From Thamnaconus septentrionalis (lineage: Eukaryota > Chordata > Actinopteri > Tetraodontiformes > Monacanthidae): 64,000 nt of DNA. This document shows positions 1-16,657 of this stretch, one piece after another (the stretch's first letter is position 1; each line of letters opens with the position of its first letter). The stretch spans positions 20,139,861 through 20,203,860 of the forward strand of contig CM020501.1 of the NCBI GenBank assembly GCA_009823395.1, in the 5' to 3' direction. Made by a program: the position numbers and the translations under genes. A model generated the notes under the pieces. That model searched no databases. It saw nothing but the letters and a program-made list of their open reading frames with translations, and was not told the DNA's origin.

Positions 1-1
1 G

Positions 2-529
2 CAGGAGCTCATCGTCAAGGCCGTGTCCGCGTCCAAGGAGCGCAAAGGCGTTTCTACCGCAGCCCTGAAGAAGCAGCTGGCCGCCGGAGGCTACGACGTG
101 GAGAAGAACAAGTCCCGCGTCAAGGTGGCCATCAAGGCTCTGGTCGCCAAAGGAACCCTGCTCCAGACCAAGGGCACCGGCGCTTCGGGCTCCTTCAAGC
201 TGGCCAAGAAGGTCGCCGAGCCCAAGAAGAAGAAGCAGCCCGTTGCGCCCAAGAAGTCGCCCGCCAAAGCCAAGAAGCCCGCAGCCAAGAAAGCCGCTGC
301 GAAGAAGCCCAAGGCGGCCGCGGCGGCCAAGAAGCCCGCAGCCAAGAAGTCTCCCAAGAAGCCCAAGAAACCGGCGGCAGCACCCAAGAAGGCGGCGGCG
401 GCCAAGAGCCCCAAGAAGACCAGCAAGAGCCCCAAGAAGCCGGCCAAAAAGGCGCCAGCAGCCAAAAAGTCCCCCGCCAAGAAGGTGGCCAAGCCCAAAG
501 CCAAGAAGGCAGCACCCAAGAAGAAGTAA
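2..529 (+). CDS. linker histone H1, 5' partial
   Basis: Binds linker DNA at the nucleosome entry/exit site and compacts chromatin. The frame is open from base 2, starting [18 protein letters not shown], which is the second half of the winged-helix globular domain, so the N-terminal tail and first helix lie left of the window. The rest of the globular domain ([18 protein letters not shown], then [17 protein letters not shown]) is followed by a C-terminal tail of about 100 residues made almost only of Lys, Ala and Pro with several SPKK-type phosphorylation motifs, ending at the TAA at 527-529. GC-rich codons, no introns and a 3' stem-loop 56 bases after the stop mark it as a replication-dependent H1 variant. 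It is the first gene of a five-gene cluster. The family call is very secure; the exact H1 subtype cannot be given. Confidence 0.96.
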   Translation, partial: QELIVKAVSASKERKGVSTAALKKQLAAGGYDVEKNKSRVKVAIKALVAKGTLLQTKGTGASGSFKLAKKVAEPKKKKQPVAPKKSPAKAKKPAAKKAAAKKPKAAAAAKKPAAKKSPKKPKKPAAAPKKAAAAKSPKKTSKSPKKPAKKAPAAKKSPAKKVAKPKAKKAAPKKK

Positions 530-584
530 AAAGGAGAAAAGAAAGCAACCACAAAACTCTCTTCTTCTCTTCCATTCACCCAAA

Positions 585-600
585 GGCTCTTCTAAGAGCC
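585..600 (+). terminator. histone mRNA 3' stem-loop of H1
   Basis: GGCTCTTCTAAGAGCC: a 6-bp stem with a 4-nt loop, 56 bases after the H1 stop and followed by ACACAC. This is the SLBP-binding element that directs cleavage without polyadenylation in replication-dependent histone mRNAs. Confidence 0.95.
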
Positions 601-1490
601 ACACACGTCTTGCTTTAAGGCAACATTCCCTCCCTACCATTCAGCTTGTGTGCTGGACCATCATGTCGGTTATTCGACAACTTACCCTGTCAAATAATTA
701 CCACTCTGTCATCTAAACCTAAAACCTACCTGCTCATTTTTAACTTATGAACACGAGCTTATTTTACTGCTACTGCATTCATGGTGTTTCAACTTCACCT
801 CAGCAGTTCAATTTCAATTCTTGGGGCAGCAAGAAAAAAAACTTCATTGTCATGTTCAATTAACAGGCAGGAGGAAATAGGATGGGATATAAAACTACCT
901 AATGTAATAACATAACATTTACACTTTCACTAAGGTGGAATGGAAGTTAAAAGGAACACGTCAACTTGAATAAACGTGCACAAGCATATTTCAGTGCGAC
1001 TGCATTCATAGTGCAATTTTTTCAGTCACCTCAGCAGTTCACTTGTAATTGAAGATTTTAGTTATCTCAAATATTTCAATACCGTTTTCAAGTTAACTGG
1101 AACCGACCACTACTAAAAGGGACATTTTACCGTCTTTTTCTCAGCAGTTAGTCTCCGTTTTCTCCGTTTTTACAATAGCAGTTAAATGGGAAGCCTTTAT
1201 TTTGACACAATTTCTTTGCCAACTGATGTTCACTGTACAATTGTATAAATGACTTGCAGACACCACTTGAAAGGTTGAAACACCAAATGTCACTGTCTGT
1301 CACTTGTATGTAGTGTAATTGACGACATTATGACTAATTTATTGTACATTATTTTCCTTTAAAGAAAACGACGCATTCCAAAATATGAGTCTGCATTAGA
1401 GAGTTGAAGACCATCCGATATTCAAGTGCACTGTGCAGATTGCACAATACGACGTAGGAAGAGTTGCAAGTCTTTACTAGACAAGTGTGT
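601..1490. other. intergenic, H1 to H2A 3' ends
   Basis: AT-rich spacer between two convergent histone genes. I see no open frame with recognisable protein content, no tRNA-like structure and no clear repeat. Confidence 0.6.
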
Positions 1491-1506
1491 GGCTCTTAGA
1501 AGAGCC
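1491..1506 (-). terminator. histone mRNA 3' stem-loop of H2A
   Basis: On the minus strand this reads GGCTCTTCTAAGAGCC, identical to the H1 element, 40 bases downstream of the H2A stop codon. It marks H2A as a non-polyadenylated, S-phase-type histone gene. Confidence 0.95.
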
Positions 1507-1546
1507 GTTGTGTTGTTGTTGCTGCTGCAGTAGCAGAAGGAGCAGT

Positions 1547-2703
<1,157 letters not shown>

Positions 2704-2729
2704 AGCGTCTCCTCTCTACGCAACACAAC

Positions 2730-2745
2730 GGCTCTTTTAAGAGCC
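2730..2745 (+). terminator. histone mRNA 3' stem-loop of H3
   Basis: GGCTCTTTTAAGAGCC followed by ACACACTTTTC, 26 bases after the H3 stop. The loop is TTTA instead of the TCTA used by H1 and H2A. Confidence 0.95.
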
Positions 2746-4609
2746 ACACACTTTTCATCAAAGACTAGTTCCTTGCTGTCAAAGTAACATGTCATCATCC
2801 TGAGTCCTTCAATATGTCTTGAAGACCAAACGGGCTGAACGACAAACCAGAATCTAAACCTGAAATGAGGGAGTGCTTGGAGAAGTGCTGATATTGCAAT
2901 AATATACTACTCATTCCTACTTCATTCATGGAAAACAATCGCCATATAGTGACTAGAATCGTGCCCTACTAGTTCCATGCAGAGTAAAAGTCAAACTATT
3001 GCGTCAAGGGACATGGCTTCAATCACTACTACTGGCCAAATAGGATGCAATGACAACATAACTGGAGATGTGCTCATATTCTATCCTTTCATCAGGGTAT
3101 TTATACCAGCAACTGTCACACAGAGAGAACTACAGTTCTTGTTGCTGCTACAAAACACCTTTGTTTTCATTTATCCTTTTCATTGGTTCACAAATGGCTA
3201 TTTTTTTGTTTTTGTTTGTTTTTTCTAATTGCTTTACTTTAACACACTGGCTAAAATAAGCCACAGCAAAGACTGCCAAGTTGTTTATGAGGTGGGTCCT
3301 TCTCAGTGTTGGTTTTAATTATAACCCACTAGTGATGGCTCACAAGTAACCACAAATCTTCGGTCCACATCCACTCGCACAGTCGCTGGCGATTTACAAC
3401 CTGTGTAGTGAAGAGACAAAGGAAGAGGATAAATACGAGTGGCTGCAGGTGTGTCTTCCTCTCACTACACCTGCAGCAGTCCCCTGACCAGTATTTGTGA
3501 GTTCTTGTTTCATACATTTATCTTGATGGTGTGGCATTCTGGTTAATTTCATTTGTCAAACATATTATTTGGAATTGAATTTACCCATGCTGAGTTAAGC
3601 CTTTATATATTTGTTTTACCCTTTCTAGAAGAAACGGCACAAAGAAAAAACGGTGACACAATGAAATAACTAACATTCTCTTTAATTAAACAACTTCAAC
3701 TTCAAACTGCATCCAGAACTCTGAGGCTCTTGCTGTCTGACCGCACATCAGTTTTATTAGCCAACCTCCCTTGTTCTCACCAGCATAACCTAAGTAACAT
3801 TTATAAAGAATCACACGCACACACACAATTTGAAATATTCCACATGTAACAAAATAAATTGTAATTGCACAGACCGCTTTAGGTGTGTGTTGGTTGAAAT
3901 CCAGCCTATTTAGAAAAACATTCCAGAGAAAGGGAAAAATGTAGAAAATAATTGGACTTGATTTTGTGAATGTTAAGGTCAGTGTACCAAAGCAAAATGA
4001 TGTTTGTGTGTTAGTGGTGATGTGACTGCAAGAAGCTAGGCATAATTCAAACTATTGCCTCTCATGTTAGGAAGACATTTAAGATTTCATGGTGGTAACA
4101 CAGCCATTCAACTCAGTATATTTCTCATAAAATGTATAATATAATCACGTGTTGATCAATTTCCTATGTGTCATGCTTTTCAAAAGGAATAACATGTAAA
4201 ATTAGGGCAAAGACAATATTAGTTTCTGACAAGACACTTGGAATAATATCCATAAATATATGAATTTTTGACCAGTCATGCTGCACAGCACGCACGTTGT
4301 ACAGGACGTTGCACGCAGTGTGATTTATGCAACAAGCACCGCAACACCAACAATATCTGTAGCACATATACTAACAGATTTGATTTTTAATTTGCTGGCA
4401 CCAGAAAAAAAACAACCAACAAGTGTATCAGTATCAATACCACAATATATCAAATAATATATATACATATATATATATACACATATATATATGATTTTAT
4501 ATATTACTGGGATATATATATAATATATATATAAATACATATATATAACCATATAGAAGTATATCAGTATATATACCACATATATATACCACACATATAT
4601 ATATATCAC

Positions 4610-4659
<50 letters not shown>

Positions 4660-4698
4660 CTCCTCAGCAGACGGCAGCTCTTTCAAGAAGATTTGGGT
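2746..4698. other. intergenic, H3 to H4
   Basis: About 2 kb without a gene I can support. It holds a short inverted repeat (arms 3442-3452 and 3467-3477, core CTGCAGGTGT, 14-base spacer) and ends in an AT-rich simple repeat (4441-4650). No conserved reading frame was seen. Confidence 0.6.
4441..4650. repeat. (TA)n-rich microsatellite
   Basis: Imperfect alternating TA with interspersed CA and CATA units, ending about 50 bases before the H4 stem-loop. Confidence 0.95.
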
Positions 4699-4714
4699 GG
4701 CTCTTAAAAGAGCC
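4699..4714 (-). terminator. histone mRNA 3' stem-loop of H4
   Basis: On the minus strand GGCTCTTTTAAGAGCC, 29 bases after the H4 stop; same loop variant as H3. Confidence 0.95.
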
Positions 4715-4743
4715 TTTGGTTTCGAGATGTTGGATGAAGAAGT

Positions 4744-6145
<1,402 letters not shown>

Positions 6146-6161
6146 GGCTCTTAGAAGAGCC
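6146..6161 (-). terminator. histone mRNA 3' stem-loop of H2B
   Basis: On the minus strand GGCTCTTCTAAGAGCC, 26 bases after the H2B stop codon. Confidence 0.95.
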
Positions 6162-6187
6162 TTTGGGTTGAGATGAGCACAGACAAT

Positions 6188-6705
<518 letters not shown>

Positions 6706-8375
6706 GTCTTCTGAACATGACTGTTTCTTCGATGCGATTCTTTTTTCAAATCTGATTTTTCAATCCCACATTTCCGTTCCGTTGATGTCACATGACGAGG
6801 GAGCGCTCTAACACTTGGACGATTAAATTGTTTCTGTTGATTTCACTTTTAGATAAATGCCATGCTTTGTTTAAATTTTGAACAATCATGTCGTTTTTTC
6901 TTTTTAATTACTTTGATTTTTTTTTTTAAGAAAAAAATTAACCATATAAAATTAGGCTATTCGTATTGCGATTGAGACGGAGTTTCTGCGACAAATATAA
7001 AGGTTGAAGAGATACACATTTCCTAAGTACTTTATATTCTAGTTAAATTTTGTTTAAATGAAAATCTGTGTCCATCAAAACGCCCCCCCAAGCCTCCAAA
7101 TCTTTTTTTTATATCAGATTTTCTAAATCCACCGTCATCCGTACTACACAATGATCATGACTCAATAAAATCGACTGATATGTCATATATGGTATGGCTA
7201 AAACTACTTTTTTGTGTCTAAAATTGAAATTGTTGTCAGTGGAAAAACGAAAAGTTGTAAATCAAACAAAAATGTATTTGACAAAATGACATGTTAAAAA
7301 AAGATTTTATTTATTTGCTTGTTCATGCTTTAGATGGTTAATTATAATTATATCTCCATTTAAAAAATATTGTGATAACGATGCAGTTTGGTGTTTTATA
7401 GGACTTTAACATATACTGTAGAGGATGATGATCAAAGTGTTTGGTTTCAGTGAAACAGCCTCAGTCAATGGCTGAAAATCAGCACCATGGACAGCAGCAC
7501 AACTCCTTGCATGGCACTAAATTGTTGACGTCTGAGAGAAACTCAGGATATTTATTTTTATTTATTCCCAGATATTCTGACAGGTGATACCATAGGCATT
7601 AGTGCGAGATATCCCTGGGTGTTATTAATTTAGTTTTGTTGTATAACCTGTTTAAAAATTGAGTTTTCAGCCCCTTCTATTAACACGTTCCATTATTAAC
7701 CTGTTTCAATTTTTCTAGAACTGGGCAGCATCTTGATAACTAACCTCCATCTGTCTGTATGGAAAAAAATAAATAAATGAAAAATGAAATATTTTTAAGG
7801 TTTCTGAGTTGAAAAATGTCCAACTATCAAAGCAAACAATGATCTATGACTATTCAGATTTTTGTGCATGTGTGTCCCTTCCTGAAAATCAAGAGTGAAC
7901 TTTTGAAGCTGTTACTTGTCACAGGTTTTATTTGTCAGGCTGAAAAACAGCAGCAAGGGGAACCGAGGACCTTTTTTTCGGCTGACGACAAACAAACCAC
8001 AATAATAACAAACATTCTTTCCTGTGTGGGAGAAAAAACAAAATGACACTTTGAAGTCTGTCTGCGAGATGGCATCAGTCTCACACACCGACAGTCACCC
8101 ACAGCCCAGCGTACTTCGGATCCTGAACCAGGCTGCACCAGGCTGAGACCAGGCTGATGCTGCTGGGCTGGTGTACCCACGCAACAACACACACAAACAC
8201 AGACACAACCGGTGTTGTTGCAGCCGTTGACTTGAAATAAATACGAGATCCGGACTATGGACGATCAGAGGAAACATGTAGCTGATGTTCTCTTTGAAAC
8301 TAAATATGAAGCAGATGTGTTACAGCTGAATATTACAGTATATACAGCACGGACGTGTGTGTGTGTGTGTCTGTA

Positions 8376-8417
<42 letters not shown>

Positions 8418-8469
8418 GGGGGGGGTGTTCGTCAGAGGTTAATATGCAATGTGTGCTTAGCGTGCGGGC
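6706..8469. other. intergenic, histone cluster to ndufs8
   Basis: About 1.75 kb of AT-rich DNA with a (GT)n tract and poly-G run at about 8355-8425. No gene was recognised; the last few dozen bases are the ndufs8 3' UTR. Confidence 0.6.
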
Positions 8470-10419
<1,950 letters not shown>

Positions 10420-11099
10420 CGCAACGACGACAAAGCTGGAAAAAGACACAGTAACGTTGGGAAGGTGCCGGCAACAACCAGAACAACAGGTTTGACGTTT
10501 GAAGTAGGAACCTGCAGTTCCACCGTCATGACAACAACAAACTCCTTTACACGGGCCGAGCCTGAACCACTTGGACGAATCCCTCACCTAAATCAGTCCC
10601 TGACCTACCACTTACTGAAGGGAAGCGCCTCTTCATCCACATTCTGAACTGTCGCGCAAAGTACCACAAGTGTAACCCCAACGTGTCCCCCAATAGCCTG
10701 TTAGGCCTAGCCTACACTACCCGAGCTAAATAAAAACTTAACAGAGACAAAGTCGACTCGGACAAGATGCCGTAAGACCCGCAACACCACCGTGCTGTGC
10801 ACATGACATTATTGGTTAATAGTTGATATTGATGATAATGGCAATGCGGTCTTGGTTAATGCGGAGAATGAGCAGAGATGCTAGCGCTAATTAGCATCCC
10901 GGTTAGCTAGCGCACTCAGGGCTAACCCGTCAAGGACTTTTTGCACAGAGGTCGCTGCAAGTGATTAAAACATCAATTTTAATCCTTCGCGAAAAACGTC
11001 TGAAATCCAACGGCTAACTGATTCTTCAGTCAGAAGCGCGCAGCGAGAAATAAGTCCTGTGAAAATAAAATGTAACATTTTAAACTCACCGAACTGTCG

Positions 11100-11190
11100 C
11101 TATTTGGCCTCCTAAACCAGAACAGCGGACGGTTTGCGGAAGGGACACGGCGTGCACCGGAAGTTACACAGCGTGATGACGTCAGGAACA
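11100..11190 (-). promoter_or_regulatory. ndufs8: ndufs8 non-coding first exon and promoter
   Basis: A GT splice donor in minus-strand context lies at about 11098-11099, after a GC-rich untranslated exon. Just upstream are an ETS/GABP (NRF-2) type site ACCGGAAGTTAC (about 11156-11167) and a perfect CRE, TGACGTCA (11177-11184). GABP sites are usual in promoters of nuclear respiratory-chain genes. Sites are seen; use is inferred. Confidence 0.65.
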
Positions 11191-11246
11191 AATGACGGGG
11201 GTGCAATTTTTTACCCCTTCACTTTTCTGTGATAATAACAATACTT

Positions 11247-11508
<262 letters not shown>

Positions 11509-11599
11509 ATAACGTAAAGTCACACCAGGTGGTCTCAGGTCTTCTTTGGGCAGACTTGTGTCCAGTCAAGTTTCAACGGCTCGTGATTCCTTTGAATGG

Positions 11600-11670
<71 letters not shown>

Positions 11671-11672
11671 TT
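11600..11672. repeat. (ATC)n microsatellite
   Basis: About 24 uninterrupted ATC units. Confidence 0.97.
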
Positions 11673-11810
11673 TGATGATGGTAGAAGCATTAGCAGTGTA
11701 TTGTTGACAGAAATCTTCAGCATGACTGACCTGGACGTGCTGAATCTCACCTACGAAACCTCCTGACTTGCTCAACTAGAGCAGGTGGATTTTAATTGGA
11801 CGCCACTTTG

Positions 11811-11885
11811 ATGACACTTCTATCTGAGCAACCAGCTGAAGGAGACGACACCCAGTCGCTGCTGCTGTACTCACCAGACGACTGA
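11811..11885 (+). other. possible upstream ORF in GPCR 5' UTR
   Basis: A 24-codon frame (MTLLSEQPAEGDD... ending in TGA) lies in the presumed first, untranslated exon of the GPCR and ends 19 bases before the splice donor. It cannot be joined in frame to the receptor. It may reduce translation of the main frame, or may be chance. Confidence 0.35.
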
Positions 11886-11903
11886 AGGCTCATCCATCTT
11901 AAG

Positions 11904-14900
11904 AGTAAGTGTAATAAAAAATAGTTTTATTATATATCGTATTTTAAACACATACATTGATGATTGATTGGTATATTAATGAGGGGAAAATGGAAGTCTT
12001 TTCGTTGCTGTGCTGAAGTCTGTGACTGACGTTGTTCTCTTTCAGTGAGCGACGGGCTCAACGGGACCGTGACTGCAGAACGTTGTTGGCCGGAGGCGGA
12101 GAAGTGGCTGCTGGTGGCGCTGCTGGGCCTGGAGGCAGTGGTTGGCGTGACCGCCAACAGTCTGGTCCTGCTGGTCAAGGTCATGGTAAGATGCTAGTTA
12201 CATTTTTAGGTTTAAAAGTCTTTCAAATATACAAGTTGTGTTCAAAGTAATTCACTTAGTATTTGCTGTCGTAGTTGCTGCTGTGTTGAAGTGGCGCTAT
12301 TTGAAGCCTGCTGTTATGTAGTTTAATATAATAGTTAATTATATTTTAGAGAGAGATTATTTCAGAGTACCTTGGCTTTCGCGTCACTCTGTTCAACGTA
12401 TAACATTGGTTATTGTTAATAAAAGTGTTAACATCAAATAATCATCCAATAATAGTCACTAGTCCGAACTATTACTTATTACAGCTTTGTTGTGCTGCAG
12501 TTAAAAAAGACAGAAAACTACAGTATTGAGATTCGCAACGCTGACTTCTGACCAGTTCAGTCCAGATTATTCTGTCACAACTTCTTATTTTTGGCAAAGT
12601 TCTCAACCACTGTTTTGTTTCATTAATGGGAAAAAAAAGCTGTGCTTTGTTACTTTTACTTGAGTAAAGGAGATCAGCACCTTTAGTATCTGTACTTTTT
12701 ACCACAGCACAGATTACTGTGAATACTTTTTGTAGTGATGACCTCTGACATCTCCTCCTCTCCAGAGCAGAGGGAGGCTGTGCTGCCAGTACTGGCTGCC
12801 CTTTCTCAGTCTCACCTTGTCTGACTTCGGTATGACTCACCACCGTCACTGTGTCACATGACTTTCACATGACATTGCTTACCTTCTTGTGTCCCAGACG
12901 TTTACGATCTTCTCATGACAACCCCCCCCCCTCCCACACACACACACACACACCTGTCTTGAAGGATGCTCCGCCCTCATCATCTCTGGCTCTTTCCTGG
13001 CCATGCTGACGGGGGGTCAGAGGTCACCGTGGTGCGAGGTCGTCAGCCTGCTCAAGTTTGCTTTCATCAGCTCGTCCATCGGGAGCATCGGTACGAGCGC
13101 TCCAAAATTGCTGGCTAGTGGCGCCCCCCCTGCAGTCATCCAGTCCAAAACACAGGAGAGAGCCGTGCGCGTGTACCCTCGCAACGTTCAAGCTTGATCG
13201 TAACTAACGAGACAAATCAAAAAACACCTTCCTGTCAAACTACAATGTGACGGCGTGCTCTCTCTGGCCCTCGCAGCCATTCTCTGCCTGCAGCAGCTGA
13301 TAGGTGTGGCCTCTACAGGAAGTCCTGTCTTCCTGGTCCTCGCCACTGGGTGTCTGGCTTCCTGGCTGAGCGGCGTGGTGTTTGGTATCGTCCCCGTGGT
13401 CTACGCCTGGATCAGGTACGTTCTGTGTGTCTTTGGCACACAGGAGGCGTGGCCTGAATCGTCTAAATGACTGTGTTTGCTGTTATTCCTGATTGTTCCT
13501 GTAGTTGTTTGTATTTATTCAATGTTCGAAACAGTTGACCTGCCAATTTCCTATGAATTAGAGAACAGCAAAATCTTCACCAGTGTTAAACGTTAATAAT
13601 AATCGTGACTATATCAGTAGACCTCAGTTCGTAATGGTCTGGGGTCAGGGGTCAGGGTGACATTACATTCTATCATTAAGTGTCTTGTTTCCAACAACAA
13701 CAAAATCTGGCCAACCATCAAGTCACAAATAAAAAAAAGCATAAGTTATTGTTGTATATTCAAATTGTTTGGTTATGATGTGCAGTATATGTTGTATGAT
13801 GTTCAACCTTCTGCTGCAGGTACGACCCTGCCGAGATGCTGTGCGCTGTCTTCTGGGAGAACAGCTACTCAGACATGTCGCTCTACATCCTCTGTGCTTT
13901 TTCCGTCTGTGTCTTCCTTCCGTTCCTGCTCATCACCTCCTGCTGCCTGTTGAGGGCCTCTGACTGTGGCCCCGCCCCTACCAGGTGATTCACATCAAGC
14001 GTTAAGTTCCCTGTTTGTTTTTTGTGAGTGCCCAGTGGGTTGCGGACCAACGCCAGATCTACCTCAGTGATACCTTGGTTTGGGATGGATTTATGTATTG
14101 AAGCATGTGAGCTTCGACATGCAAAAAATAAATAAATAAATAAAAACTCTTGCAAAGATTACAAAAGTGATATTTTACAGAAATTCTGTTCGCACAAATG
14201 AAACGTAGATTTATAAACCACACCCCAAGGATCCAAGTGGAGTTGCTCATCCAGAGCATACGCCAAAAGTAGTGTCACTTCCCATCATGTCTCTGTAAGT
14301 CACGTGATGCTGATTGGCTGATCAGGTTGCATCAGCCAATCAGCATGAGCTGAGACACAGCAGTACGTATGGTGCCGGGATGGCATGCTGGGAATATAAA
14401 ACTCTTTCCTGGGGATTTTTTTTGCCTTTATGGTTTTTTGTTTTTTTTTGAAAGATCAAAAGTCCATGACTTAAAAATCTACCATAGAAAGATTTATTAT
14501 GAACTAGTTTCAGGTCAAAGGTCCTCCTGTCAGTTTATTTTTGTACTGCTCCCTAATGAGGAAAAATGCTTTTTTGGGCTGCAGTACCTCGAGTGACCAC
14601 CATTCTCAACATCACAGGGCAATTAGGGTGATGGGCAAAGTCCATGTGTGCGTGAATATGTGCGTATGAAGTTCTAAAAATCAATTTTAAAATGAGTTTT
14701 GTGTTTTCTGGTGGTCTGGTGGGTGTGTTCCGATTGTTTCCGGTCCTTGTTCAGTGATGTTTGATGTTTAACGCAGGTGAAAGAATCTCTCTAAAGATTG
14801 GTTCTGCTGCTGTTCGCAATGTGAAAGGTAGCTATGTCTCCTTGTTGGCAGCAGGGAGGAGGAAGCTGACCTGTCTGCCGTGACCCCTCTGCTGGTGGCC

Positions 14901-15255
14901 TCATACATTTTGTGCTACACGCCCTTTGTGGTGTCCGAGGTACTCCAAGTACTTCAACTTTAATACATATTTAATACACTTTAATACATGTGACCGACGC
15001 GACCATCCATTAAAACCCACAGTGCCTCTGTTTCTTCACCAGCTGATTCTGCTGGGCAGGATGGACCTTTCGCCGGCGCCTGATTGGCTCAGGACATTGT
15101 CATCGGTGATGTCATACCTGGACTGTAGCCTGAACCCACTGATCTACTGCTCCCACCAGGACTTCAGGGAGGCGGGGCTGGCCCTGCTGTGGACCAGGAG
15201 AAAACTTTTGTCTTCTGACCCCGTCCTCACCGCCATCACCCCACTGGACATGTGA
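11904..15255 (+). CDS. rhodopsin-like (class A) G-protein-coupled receptor, unassigned
   Basis: Seven-helix plasma-membrane receptor. Coding exons: A of the ATG at 11904, then 12046-12185, 12766-12829, 12965-13090, 13277-13415, 13820-13984, 14855-14939, 15043-15255; together 933 nt, 310 aa, all phases consistent. Visible features: N-glycosylation site NGT near residue 6; TM1 with the conserved Asn (TANSLVLLV); TM2 with LSDF; the disulfide Cys in PWCEV before TM3 and in ECL2 (AEMLCAVFW); TM4 Trp (ASWLSG); TM6 CYTP in place of CWxP; TM7 NPLIY followed by a helix-8 CSHQDFREA. The DRY triplet after TM3 is replaced by about QQL (CLQQLIGV). I do not recognise the subfamily; there is no TM7 lysine, so it is not a functional opsin. 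Ligand unknown. A polyadenylation signal AATAAA is at about 15386. The exon model is good; the start is inferred. Confidence 0.85.
12465..12745 (+). repeat. dispersed repeat family B, copy in GPCR intron
   Basis: Contains GCTTTGTTGTGCTGCAG and TTACTTTTACTTGAGTAAAG, blocks shared with 15680-15785, 19600-19765 and, in reverse orientation, 35620-36180. The class of element is unknown to me. Confidence 0.6.
14265..14598 (+). repeat. dispersed repeat family A, copy 1
   Basis: About 330 bp sharing many long blocks with 42425-42765 in the same order and orientation: TCCCATCATGTCTCTGTAAG, ATCAGCCAATCAG, AAAAGTCCATGACTTAAAAA, TTTCAGGTCAAAGGTC, TTTATTTTTGTA and CAGTACCTC. This copy holds a perfect 16-bp inverted repeat (14307-14322 with 14331-14346). 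It lies in the GPCR intron between exons 6 and 7. No coding capacity; element class unknown. Confidence 0.8.
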
Positions 15256-15582
15256 CATATACCTTCACACATACCAAGATCCATCCCAATTTCATCTACT
15301 GTTTCCTTTTTTGGTCAGCTCACAGATGCAAAACCAAAGCTTCCAAATATAATCAATTTGTATTTTATTCCAGCATGAAAATAACAATAAAATCAGCTGT
15401 GGCTAAATACCCCAACATCTTTAAGTCCTAATGCAGAGACTTATTAACAAATATCTGTACTTTCAGGTCCTTTCATTGGAAAAACATGCTGGTTAAATTT
15501 GTGTTTAAAAGAGATAAAATCTTCTCAGGTTCAAAACATTAGTTAACTTATCTATTTAAAAAAGAAAAAATTTCTGTTCAAG

Positions 15583-15662
<80 letters not shown>
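15583..15662. repeat. (TA)n microsatellite
   Basis: Nearly perfect TA repeat between the GPCR and tmem187 3' ends, followed by a family B repeat fragment (15680-15785). Confidence 0.97.
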
Positions 15663-15664
<2 letters not shown>

Positions 15665-15844
15665 ACCAATGTATTGTTTAATTAATGGTGAAAAAAAAAA
15701 ACCTTGAAGTAGATTTACAAAACGGGACTTTCTGGCTTTTTCTTGAGTCAAATAATTGAATCAGTACTTATACTTTATCACAGGTATCGGTCCTTTCAAT
15801 TCAGCAGTATACTGTGTGAACTCCACACGCCCCTCAGTTCCCAC

Positions 15845-16657
15845 TCACTCCCGTTGTCGTGACACCTCCGCCTGTCGCGTCAGGGTCGTGAGGAAGCGGA
15901 AGCTGAAGTGGAACTGCAACACGTCGCACACTTTGGACCAGAAGTGTCCGGTGAACCGCCGGAAAAACCAGAACCGGTCCGCGAGCCAGTGGTCCAGCAG
16001 CTTCAGCGCCACAAAGCCGCCGCAGTTCAGCGCCGCCAGCAGGAGGTAGCGAAGCGTGCGGCCGTCGCCCGCCGCGCGCTGCACGCGCACCGCGCTATGT
16101 AGCGCCAGGGCCACGTGACAGACGAGTGCCGCCTCGAAGCCGCGCTCGTGCAGCAGCGCCAGACCGTAGCTGAGCGCAGAGACCGCCTCGAGCGACGCCG
16201 CGAAGCCTGCGAAGCTCGCGCGCCGCCTCGTGCCGCTCCGCTCTGGGCTCCGGAGCCGCTCCACGTAGTGTATCCACACGGGCACCCAGGAAAAGATCGG
16301 CAGCGTCAGCCACTGGTCCAGCACGGCGGGGGCGCGCCGCAACGACGCCAAACGCGTCCACTGCACTGGCGCGTAGAAGAGCGCCATGAGGGCGAAGACC
16401 TGCCGCACGTAACGGCTCCGCGCCGCTTCGCCCGCCGCGCGCGGCCACCTCAGCCAGTACAGCGCCAAGATGACGTAGGCCACGTTGATCAGGCAGTTGC
16501 AGGGCATCGCCAGGAAGGGGGGCAGGCTCGCGACTCTCTGCTCGGCATAGTGCTCGTAGGACAGGTCCACCGCCACGCGCTCGAACAGGCCTGTGTTCGC
16601 CAAGGCGACAATGAGCGCGAAGGCGAGTGACACGTGACAAAAAGCTAACTTCATCAT
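15845..16657 (-). CDS. tmem187: transmembrane protein 187
   Basis: Multi-pass membrane protein of unknown function. The single coding exon gives 270 aa beginning MMKLAFCHVSLAFALIVALA. Recognisable family blocks are SYEHYAE, LPPFLAMPCN, AVLDQWLTLPIF, SYGLALLHERGFE and, most telling, TGHFWSKVCDVLQFHF near the C terminus. The start is placed at 16657 because a good splice acceptor (TTTTCCCAG) abuts the ATG, implying a separate 5' UTR exon; 31 more in-frame codons upstream are likely intronic. Human TMEM187 is 261 aa (from memory), also with one coding exon. The coding region is strongly GC-rich, with runs of Arg and Ala codons, unlike the AT-rich flanks. It converges on the GPCR, with 589 bp between stop codons. 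No signal of decay. Confidence 0.92.
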   Translation of the reverse strand: MMKLAFCHVSLAFALIVALANTGLFERVAVDLSYEHYAEQRVASLPPFLAMPCNCLINVAYVILALYWLRWPRAAGEAARSRYVRQVFALMALFYAPVQWTRLASLRRAPAVLDQWLTLPIFSWVPVWIHYVERLRSPERSGTRRRASFAGFAASLEAVSALSYGLALLHERGFEAALVCHVALALHSAVRVQRAAGDGRTLRYLLLAALNCGGFVALKLLDHWLADRFWFFRRFTGHFWSKVCDVLQFHFSFRFLTTLTRQAEVSRQRE

